DNA from: Bryopsis sp. KO-2023
Taxonomy: Eukaryota > Chlorophyta > Ulvophyceae > Bryopsidales > Bryopsidaceae
NCBI GenBank assembly: GCA_030272585.1
Contig: BSYQ01000011.1
Span: 3,410,001-3,474,000, forward strand
Direction: 5' to 3'
Length of the DNA: 64,000 bases
Positions 1 to 8,600 of the stretch are shown piece by piece. The position numbers and the translations under genes are program-made. Below the pieces are notes generated by a model that saw nothing but the letters and a program-made list of their open reading frames with translations, was not told where the DNA came from and did no database searches. The number at the start of each line of letters is the position of its first letter. Within the stretch, counting starts at the first letter, position 1.

Positions 1-1682
1 GCGGTCTGTCGCTCGGTGAACTCTTGCAACCCCTCGGGGCTGCCGTTCTCCGGGAGACGAGCGATCACCTCCTCGTCGATCTCGATGCTGGAATACCAAG
101 GGTTGTTCTTCTGCAACCATCGCAAGGCACGAAGAACCACCCCTCGTCGCACGATGTGATCTTGGTGGCTCCTGTCCACGCCGTGCTGTCGCACCACAAC
201 CCAAGGCAAGTCTCTCGGGTCCACGGGCAAGCGTTGGAAGGCCTCGATCGTCTCGCCGTGCTCCGCCATGAACCCGATGAAATGGCCGCTCAACCGATGC
301 ATCCCACTCCTCTGGATCCTCGCGATGTACATGCAAGGGTGAATGCGAGCGATCAACATCTCCTCTATCTGGGTGAGGCCGTGCAACTCGGGAGGAACGG
401 GGTCCGGCCACAAGCCGTTCTCCTCGCAATACGCTCGACGATGGAGTGCGCTCCTCCTGCACCTCACGCACGTGGCCTGAGCGAAGTCGGGACCGGGACC
501 CGTTTCCCCGCAGTTTGTGCAAATGTTGCGGTGCCACGTGACCGCCTCATCCTGATGTCGCTCCCAATCAGCGATGAGGTCGTCCACATTGGTGCGTTGA
601 AGAGTTTGCCTGTGAACCTTTTTTCTGGCACTCCATTCCTCTCGTTGCTTTTTTCTCTTTCGCTCTTTTTCTTTCCTCGTGTTCTCGTCGGCCGCTTTCT
701 TTTCGCTCGTGTCCGTTCTCTTTCGTTCCTCGCTCGCGTGTGTTTCACGCAATGCTTTTTTCTTTTCTTCCGTCGACTTTGAAAGTCGCTCGCGTTTTTG
801 CGATGCGAGCTTGTTAAGTCTTTCCTGTTTTTCTTTTTCGCTTCTCTCCGCAATTTTTTTCTTTTCCGCTTCCCTCAATTCCTTTGCTTTCTTTGCATCG
901 CTTCGTTGCTTCCTCTTTCTTTCTCTCGCAAGGCGCCTTTTTCTTTCTTCTTTCGTTTCCGTTTCGGTTCCGGTTTCATTTTTGAGTTGGGGAGTTCTGT
1001 TTCCCACGATCGGCACGTTAATATTCGCAAGTAATGAGGCCGGGGTGATCGCTTGGAGCTCGTTTCGCTCGTACACCCTGTCGTAGTGGTTGCCTTTCGT
1101 GTTACATAATCTAACAAACACGTTATCCATGACGCTGGTGGTAATCAAGGGAGTGGTGAACAAAGGATTGAATCTGAATACAGGGTAGCCACGTTGGTAT
1201 AATTGTATTTCAAAAGGGGTTTGGAGGAGGGTCGCGGCCGCAAAAATAGTCCACGTGCTCGCCCACGTATCGTTGGACCGCATGTTATTTATCTTTATTT
1301 TTATTTCATCGACGGTGCACCCCTCGAAAGCGGCGAAAGCCACGGGGTGCGTCGCCGCCAGGTCGCATACCAAGGTTCGTAGGGTCCCCGCACTCGTTTC
1401 GTCCCCGCTTACTTCTTTGGATATGGCGTTAAAAAAACACGCCCCGTCCGCTGAACTGTGATCGACAAAAAATTGTGCCCCTAGGGCCACGTTCATTTGC
1501 TCGTATAACGAAAAATTTTGTCTCCCGTACGGGGAACTCGTCACCGGAGTGATCACGAAAGGATCACGAGAGATCACTCGCCTGTTTGGGATACCCAACC
1601 CCACGCACACTTGATTCCTCCACATCCATCGAGCTTGCACGTCGGACCTTGTGAAGCTCCCCGTCTCCCCCACTGACGTCAT
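1..1682 (-). CDS. OTU-Helitron Rep/helicase, N-terminal ~560 residues, copy 0
   Basis: Open minus-strand frame running off the window. The ATG at 1682-1680 matches the start of the complete copies; upstream TTG codons are in frame, but ATG is preferred because it gives the same 1806-residue length in every complete copy. The visible part holds an OTU-like cysteine protease fold (DGAC with candidate nucleophile C82 and D79; candidate His in NHYDRV, H199), a Lys/Arg/Glu-rich coiled coil (about 237-357), a CxxC-x13-CxxC zinc ribbon (388-408) and most of the DUF6570-like region. It is indistinguishable from the same part of the gene at 5695-11115. OTU domains cleave ubiquitin-type conjugates; the substrate here is unknown. 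Confidence 0.85.
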   Translation of the reverse strand, partial: MTSVGETGSFTRSDVQARWMWRNQVCVGLGIPNRRVISRDPFVITPVTSSPYGRQNFSLYEQMNVALGAQFFVDHSSADGACFFNAISKEVSGDETSAGTLRTLVCDLAATHPVAFAAFEGCTVDEIKIKINNMRSNDTWASTWTIFAAATLLQTPFEIQLYQRGYPVFRFNPLFTTPLITTSVMDNVFVRLCNTKGNHYDRVYERNELQAITPASLLANINVPIVGNRTPQLKNETGTETETKEERKRRLARERKRKQRSDAKKAKELREAEKKKIAERSEKEKQERLNKLASQKRERLSKSTEEKKKALRETHASEERKRTDTSEKKAADENTRKEKERKRKKQREEWSARKKVHRQTLQRTNVDDLIADWERHQDEAVTWHRNICTNCGETGPGPDFAQATCVRCRRSALHRRAYCEENGLWPDPVPPELHGLTQIEEMLIARIHPCMYIARIQRSGMHRLSGHFIGFMAEHGETIEAFQRLPVDPRDLPWVVVRQHGVDRSHQDHIVRRGVVLRALRWLQKNNPWYSSIEIDEEVIARLPENGSPEGLQEFTERQT

Positions 1683-1850
1683 CTTTGCAAATATTCGAAA
1701 AAACAAACGAATTCATTGAAATTCCGTGAATAGAGAGAAGATTCAAGGGGTTTCTTGGGCTGATTTCTCATGCGAAACACCCACGATAGTCAATGCCTCA
1801 GAAAATTATTTATTTGCACTCCATTAGGCTCAGACGGTAGCTTTCTTTTG

Positions 1851-1857
1851 TTTTATA
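1851..1857 (-). promoter_or_regulatory. TATA-like box of Helitron copy 0
   Basis: TATAAAA on the minus strand about 170 nt upstream of the ATG. It is kept at the same distance in all five copies whose leader is visible. Inferred core promoter, untested. Confidence 0.4.
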
Positions 1858-2216
1858 CAATATTTGGGTGGCCGAATCCCTCCCGACGTCCAGAAGTCGT
1901 CAAAGGACGATCGACCTAAAGTTTTTCCTTTAAAACGCGACGAAATAGTATGTAGTGGCTTCCCCTCGACTCCACGTTTCCAACGCGCTTTGTTTCGTCG
2001 GAAACGACGCGGTATAAAAGAAGTTGTGAGGAAAAACATGAAGAATCTCAACAGGAGGGAGATCTTTTCGGCGACGAAGTTGGTTTCTCCAAAAAAAAAA
2101 CGCGAACAAGGTGGAACCAAGCCAGAAAAAGGAAAACAAAGAAGAATAGGGAGAGGTTTCCCTGAAACCTTTTCTGTCGACCCCTCCATCTCTTAATTTC
2201 TAGGTAACAAGCCTTC

Positions 2217-2251
2217 AGGAGGTGTGGGAGTCGAACCCACTTCACCCTCCT
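2217..2251 (-). other. T-arm-like minihelix 1 (U0)
   Basis: Minus strand: outer stem AGGAGG/CCTCCT encloses a perfect 5-bp tRNA-type T-arm (GTGGG, loop TTCGACT, CCCAC) with a 5-nt bulge on one side. The loop has B-box character. No D or anticodon arm is present, so it is not a tRNA gene. Confidence 0.45.
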
Positions 2252-2666
2252 TCTTCCCTCACCTTGTTCGCGTTCTCGACACGCCTGCGTCGTCGCCTAC
2301 GTCGTCGCTCGTCGCCTTTTTTTCCTTCCTCGACTTTCCTTGCTCGATCTTCGTGGATCGTCGATGGTCACGCGAGAATCGGAAGTCGTCAAGTCTGTGA
2401 CAGGGACGGGATGAGAGTCACATCACTCTTCCAGCTACGTCATCCCTGAGGACTTTGATTTCGCTTCACGGTTTTGGTGGGGTGGAATGGTCGGGGGGAT
2501 CCGCGAGAACACTTTCTCAAGATATCGACATAGACTCGCTGCGTGTTGACGATACAACCGACGGCGCCAGAGACGACCGGAAACACGAGAAACCAGAGCT
2601 TACTCGTGTGAGGAGGGTTATCGCCAGGAGACGAAAGAAATGTAGGTGAGTGAACGTGAAATAATG

Positions 2667-2706
2667 CTCACAGCGGGTTCCAGGTTGGGTTCGACTCCCA
2701 AGTGAG
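2667..2706 (+). other. T-arm-like minihelix 2 (U0)
   Basis: Plus strand: outer stem CTCAC/GTGAG around a perfect T-arm (TTGGG, TTCGACT, CCCAA) with a 13-14-nt one-sided bulge. Same architecture as minihelix 1 with different stem bases. Confidence 0.45.
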
Positions 2707-2773
2707 ACCACAAACGTAAAGAGGGAAGGAACTCTTGCAGTAAACGAAAAGGGAAGAAAGAAGGGAAGAGTGG

Positions 2774-3472
2774 TTGCTGTGGTTCCTGGGAAGTGAAAAG
2801 GGGGAAGGGAACAGTTGTTTTTTTTCGATTGAATGGAATGGAAGGGTTTTTGTTTTTGCTAAGCAAAGGGAAAGAGAAGGGCCAGGTGTTCTTTTCACTG
2901 GGAAAGGCAAGGGCCTGTTTTTTTTGTTTTTTTTTTTGGAAAGGATAGGTCATTTGCTGTGGTTCCTGGGAAGTGAAAAGGGGGAAGGGAACAGTTGTTT
3001 TTTTTCGATTGAATGGAATGGAAGGGTTTTTGTTTTTGCTAAGCAAAGGGAAAGAGAAGGGCCAGGTGTTCTTTTCACTGGGAAAGGCAAGGGCCTGTTT
3101 TTTTTGTTTTTTTTTTTGGAAAGGATAGGTCATTTGCTGTGGTTCCTGGGAAGTGAAAAGGGGGAAGGGAACAGTTGTTTTTTTTCGATTGAATGGAATG
3201 GAAGGGTTTTTGTTTTTGCTAAGCAAAGGGAAAGAGAAGGGCCAGGTGTTCTTTTCACTGGGAAAGGCAAGGGCCTGTTTTTTTTGTTTTTTTTTTTGGA
3301 AAGGATAGGTCATTTGCTGTGGTTCCTGGGAAGTGAAAAGGGGGAAGGGAACAGTTGTTTTTTTTCGATTGAATGGAATGGAAGGGTTTTTTTTTTTGCT
3401 AAGCAAAGGGAAAGAGAAGGGCCAGGTGTTCTTTCCAATGGGAAAGGGAAGGGCCTGTTTTTTTTTGCTTGT
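2774..3472. repeat. 180-bp tandem repeat, four copies (U0)
   Basis: Units begin at 2774, 2954, 3134 and 3314 with a period of exactly 180 bp. The first three look identical and the last diverges at its end. Because 180 is a multiple of three, both strands show artificial periodic open frames; it is not considered coding. G-rich on the plus strand with T runs. Confidence 0.95.
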
Positions 3473-4293
3473 TTCAAGGGGAAGGGAATCGCCCAGTTTT
3501 TTTTCTATGTTTTCAAGAGAAGGGAAGGGAGCAAAGGCTTTTATTTTTTGAAGGGGAAAGGGATGGGGGGGGGTTTCTCCTTTTTATAAGGGAGAAGGGG
3601 AGGACCAGTTTTATTTTATATTTGTTGCAGTGTTCTTTCAAGGGAAGGGAAAAGGAGGGGAGAGGAGAAGAGAGGCTTGTTTTCCTTGTGTGAAGAAAAG
3701 GAAAAAGGAAGTGCCAGTTTTTTTCAAGGGGAATGGGAATGGAGAGAGTGGTGTTTTTTTGGTTGCTTCAAGGGGAGGGGAACAGCCCAGTTGTTTTTCC
3801 TATTTGTGTAAGAGAAGGAAAGCAAGGCCCAGTTGTTTTTTCGGTCGCGATCGCCGAAAGCGCGTCGCACTGCGCGCAGCGCCTTTTCCCAAGGCGCTCT
3901 TTTTCGTTGTTTTTTTCTTTTTTTCCAACTCCGAGCGAACCAGACCTGGGCGAGGGCGCCGCGCGCAGCGCGCAGCTCCCTCGCCCTTTCCTTTTCGACT
4001 GCGCTGCGCTTCGCGCAACGCCTCTCCCCCTCGTTCTCCGCCAGTTCGCTGCGCTTCGCGCAGCGCCCTGGAAACCACCCAAGTCCAGAGAGTCGGACCT
4101 GCGCTCCGCGCAGTTTCGCTGCAGCAGCGCGCCGGTCCGCCATGCAAGCGGCGTCGACCGACATGGCGCCTCGAAAATCAGACATGCGGCCTCGGAGCGT
4201 GACCGGCGACGCAGGGACATTTCGATCGGGGGCCAGTGCCTCGACAAACTCCTCGCGATCGGGATTCAATCTAGAAAAATCTTCATTACATTA

Positions 4294-4347
4294 CGATTTT
4301 CCAATTAACCGGTCTGTCTCATCGCTTTGACAGAGAGAGGAAAATCG
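4294..4347. repeat. Junction hairpin H1 (U0/U1)
   Basis: Outer arms CGATTTTCC/GGAAAATCG; inner stem CTGTC/GACAG; invariant AATTAACCGG between left arm and inner stem. The left arm belongs to the 5' end of U0; the inner stem and right arm belong to the 3' end of U1. Left cassette type a. Confidence 0.85.
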
Positions 4348-5694
4348 AACGTCACAGTTTTCGTTTTTTTTTTTTTTTTTTTTTTCGAACTCCCAGCGAA
4401 CGAACTCCTTGCGAACCACAAGCTGTGAGTTACATTCATTTCCGACACACGAACCTGTGACACGAATGAGCACGTGAAAATAACATGGGAAGGACCATTC
4501 TTACAACGGATTACAGCGAAATAACCAGCCTTCGCAACATCTGTGCATAATCTGAACTTCACTGAACTCACATCACAATTATTATTATGTTTTTTCCCAT
4601 CCATATATTCGAACCAAACGTTATTCTTTTCTTGTGTTGTTTTGTATTTTTTCTTTCTCATTTTCCTTTTTTTTTTTTTTTTTTTCAAACCGAACGTTAT
4701 TCTTTTGTTATTTTTATTTTTATTTTTATTTTCAAGTTTTTCAAGTTTTTCTCCGATTTTTATTCCCAAACCGAACATTATTATGTTCTTTGTTTTCTCT
4801 AATCCCAATATCTAAACCCTAAAATTATTTTCTTTTATCCTCATGATTTTTTTTTATGATCCCTAAATCCGGTGTTAAACAATTTTTTTTTTCTTTTTTT
4901 CTTTTTTTTTCTGGACCTTACAACAGTCCATATTTAGTTCCCTCCTAAAGATACCTTGTACGATCCGCATAGAAACTTTAACTCTTTTTTTTACCGGGTA
5001 ACAATCCCTCCGTTCTCTGTCTCTCTTGCATTAATCTTTTCCGTCTTTTTTTTTCAACAATGAAAGCAAAACTTCCACTCGAGCGAAGCGTAATCTCAAT
5101 AGAATCGAGAGAGTGCACATCACCATAGCAATCAGCAAAGGCCATAGAGAGGAGCCGTACCCAACGGATGCGGGGAAACATCCAATAATCCAAACGGTCG
5201 GGGCAAACCGTGACTCGTGTGGGGGGCGACACACGTAATGCGCGGGGGAACGCAAAAAAAAACGGGTTGCTGATTGCTTATAGCTCAGAGAACTCCCAAG
5301 AAACTTAAAGAGAATAGCATCATCCGAGAGGGTAGAACCGACATGAAAGCAAACGAACTATGCGGAGGTATCGAAATCTACAAAAAGAAAATCCATCGGA
5401 TCGAGGATACTGCAAATAACGAAGAAAAAAGGAAAAAAACAAAACGTGTGATACATAGAATCGGCACAAAAAAACGGCACAAGGGAGAATCTTCGTTAGG
5501 TGATCGTCTATTGGATCAATCCTACGTAGAAAACTCAGAAACAACATCGAAGACACACAAATTTAAAACAAGACGTCATAAAACATGCTCACAATCAAAG
5601 AGGAACATATAAAAGAAAAATACGAACAAAAACAGAAAAAAGAATACTCGAACCAAAGGACAACAATATGGTCCTCACAAATGAATGAAAAAAA
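4348..5694 (-). other. U1 3' trailer, no gene
   Basis: T-rich trailer downstream of the gene. It contains a CGAACTCCCAGCGAA repeat next to the terminal hairpin, degenerate repeats around CCGAACGTTATTC, long T runs, and a more complex 700-nt stretch (about 4980-5690) conserved in every long unit. Two small frames there (minus 5232-4978, plus 5274-5612) lack ATG starts and are not called. Confidence 0.65.
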
Positions 5695-8600
5695 CTACTG
5701 AATATATCGAAGCACTCCCTCAATACCCTCAGCGTCATACAAGGTCCTCGTCTGCTCCGCAAGACCCTCCAACCTCGCAAACTCCGCCAACCGCGGACCA
5801 AGCTTCTTCAGCTTGGCAAGGGATCGGATCCGACCGCGAGTGATGGGCGGATCGAAGGCGAGACCCTCATAGGTGAAGGATCGGCTAATGGCAACGAAAG
5901 TGATGCCCGTCGCAAACTCCTTGGTCCCGAGGTCCACCAACACCCTATCAAGTCCCTTGCCTTGGGACTTGTGGATGGAGATGGCCCAAGCCGGGATCAG
6001 AGGAAGCATCTTCCTCTGACCGGTCCCACCCGTCCCTGATCCTTGAACATCCCGAGTGATGGGGGTGATAGGAACCACCCCCTCGACCCCCTCCAGGAAG
6101 CTCGGTCCTCGGTAGTCGTCGAACTGAACCAAGATGGCATCCGGCAACTCGGGAGGGGTCGTCGACGTGTAGACGATGTCATGAACCGTACCCATGGCGC
6201 CATTGATGAGGCCTGCCTCGGTCCACGGGTTGGTTCGCAACATCACCCTCGCTCCCTTGCACAAGCGTAAGGTGGATGGGAGACTCGTCGACTCCTCCAC
6301 GTCGATGCCCCTAGGCACTCGCAAATCCTCCGCCCTGATCACCGCTGTGGGCTGATCCAACGCGACAAGCCGATCGTTGTTGTGGCTCTCGGCTTGGGCG
6401 TTCAGCGCACACAGATACAAGGCATCTGAGAAGGAGTCCCTGTCCTCCTCGGAAAGAGTGCAAAGATTGCGAGCCATCAAGGCGTCGATGTCCGAATCCG
6501 TGGGGCATCCTTGTCGAAGCCTCATCAGAATGTCTCGGAAGGCTACCTGATCCTCCCCTGCCTGTCGCATGACGGCGGTGAGACGAACCACCACTCTGAA
6601 CTGGCGGTAGGCGGCAAAGCCGCGCAAGCGATCCGCCTTGGGCCTCTGCCCACGATCAAACAACTCGGCATCCATGACGGGAGGGAGCTGTCCAAAATCC
6701 CCCTCGATGATGATCGACAATCCCCCGAACAACTGATCGGCGCGCTCCGGGAATGCCTGCCTACACCGGGAGTCGATCGCCGCAAACAACGACGCTCCGA
6801 TCATTGATTTCTCATCGATGATGAGATATCGAACGCCTCTCAACCTGTCCTGCAGAAGGCTCAAGGTGTTGCCCTTGAGGTCCTTGCACCTCGAGCCTAC
6901 GGGCAACATCAACAGAGAATGAAGGGTGCAACCGCCGACGTTGAAGGCGGCACAACCTGTCGGAGCGGCAACCACGACCGAACCCTCCCCATGCTCTCTC
7001 TCGATCGCGGCAACGACGGCATGAATCAGGGCACTCTTGCCCGTGCCGGCGGTCCCCTCGACGATCATGCGCAAGGGAGGAGGGTCGTCGGAACGAGCAT
7101 GCTCCATGATGATGTCGTATGCGAGCTGTTGGCTCTCCACGAGCTGATCACGATCGAGGTGGTCACGATCCCTGGGCAAAGGGCCGTCCCGTCTCGAGTC
7201 CTGGACGAACCCACGCATGGCCGGGACGTCGTACTGAGCCGAGCTCGCGTGCCAGTCGTGCTCGGAAGTCTCCATCGCGGGTCGGACGAACTGCGGATGG
7301 GCGGCCAAAGCTCGCATCCAATCATCCCGCTCATCCTCGGGGAACTGTCGGTAGTCGTCGTCGCTCCCCTCAGAGCCATCCTCCTCAACCTCCTCATCCC
7401 CCACCTCGGGAGCGATGGAAACCTCTCTGAACAAATCGATTGCCCTGTGCATGGGCTCCTGCTCGAGGAACGCATCGAACGCCTCAACCCAAGTCAAGTG
7501 GCCTCCACCAAGCAAATCCCGATCCACGTCTCTCCACACCTTGTAGCGGATCAAGTATTGCTGACAAAAGTCGGGGAAGTGCTCGTCGTCCCGCGTCACC
7601 GGTCGGCATGCTGGAAAGATCCTCATGATCTTCGCCTTCCTTCTGCGCCTCGGAGGGGCGTTCCTCGGAAGGTCGTACCATCGAAAAAAGTCCTCTAAGC
7701 ACTCGTCGATGCCGTCTGGACGGTTCCTGTACTCGTCCATCCACGAACGTCGGAGCAAACCGCCCTCCTCGGCGGTGATCTCTCTCGAGTTGTCAATCCC
7801 CACGGAACCAAAAGTCCTGGAGGCCATCGTCAGCTTGGCCGAAGCAAGCTTGTGGAAGGCCTCCATCGTGCATACGTCGTGCTCCTTGATGGTCCGGTTC
7901 AGCATCTTAATGACGGCCGAAATGCAGTCGGCTTCCTCCGCGGTGCGGCACGCGTCGTCGAGCACTTCGGCGAACATCGCTGTCAAGCCACCGCTCTCGG
8001 CCTCGGCCTTGCACGTGTATCCGCACAGGTATCTTAAGAGGGCCGTCAACGACAAAATTGGTTGGATGTCGACGTTTGCCCTGAAGCCCTGCAACATCGG
8101 CCGCGCCTGGTACTGGTTGAATCGTTGCTGCTTGCCAGGCCGCCTTGCGAGCTCGAGTTTGTACTTTTGCTTCGGGTCCTCCACGATCTCCGCTTGCTCG
8201 CGCACGTCTCTCGGGAACTTGAACCGACACCTGCTCAAGTCCCTGTCCCTCTTGGACTTGAAGCAGCTGTTGGTGCAGGTATGGGGTCCCTGGACCCTCA
8301 GCAGCTCCTCCAAGTCCCTCGCGCGGTCCTCATCGCTCGTGCCGATCGACGCGTACGTCCTCGTCGATGGGTGGGGCGTGGACGGATCGCTCCTGAAATC
8401 CTCGTCCATCTCCACCGTGATGCCCACCGTGTCGGTGAAGTACTGCAGCACCTCGGCCCTCACGTCGGCGTCCATCTCCTCTTTCCCGCTCTGCATAAGG
8501 TTCGGTGCGTCCGGCAACCACAAGAACCCATGCATGTGGGGAGCCCCTCGCCACTGGTACTCGATCTTGGCCCAATATTCGTCGGCGCCGAAGTAAGGCA

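Larger units (their letters stand above)
1..4307 (-). mobile_element. U0: partial autonomous HLE2-type Helitron, 5' part
   Basis: The 5' portion of a family A Helitron, cut by the window edge inside the gene. It matches 9434-13739 (unit U1) essentially base for base at a constant offset of 9433, apart from a one-base change in a G run near 3570. It holds the start of the gene (to 1682), the leader, a 180-bp tandem repeat and the 5' terminus inside the hairpin at 4294-4347. Confidence 0.85.
1683..4307 (-). other. U0 leader, no gene
   Basis: Upstream region of the Helitron gene. In order away from the start codon it holds a TATA-like box, two T-arm-like hairpins, the 180-bp repeat array (2774-3472), a purine-rich G-run tract (about 3480-3840), a GC-rich hairpin-dense block (about 3845-4080), a conserved 5' subterminal block (about 4130-4215) and a type-a cassette next to the terminal hairpin. 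Open frames here are non-ATG or repeat-driven and are not called as genes. Confidence 0.7.

Noticed and set aside
1864-2196. Overlapping frames on both strands in the leader of every long unit
   Set aside because: The plus frame starts at TTG, the two frames overlap completely, and length varies between copies.
2217-2251. Possible tRNA gene
   Set aside because: Only the T-arm and an acceptor-like stem are present; D and anticodon arms cannot be formed at normal spacing.
4978-5232. Small minus-strand frame downstream of the Helitron gene, kept in several units
   Set aside because: GTG start, C-terminus varies with homopolymer length, and no known domain.
5274-5612. Small plus-strand frame conserved in all trailers
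   Set aside because: Starts at TTG, and the copy at 37509 is broken by an indel; conservation is explained by recent duplication.
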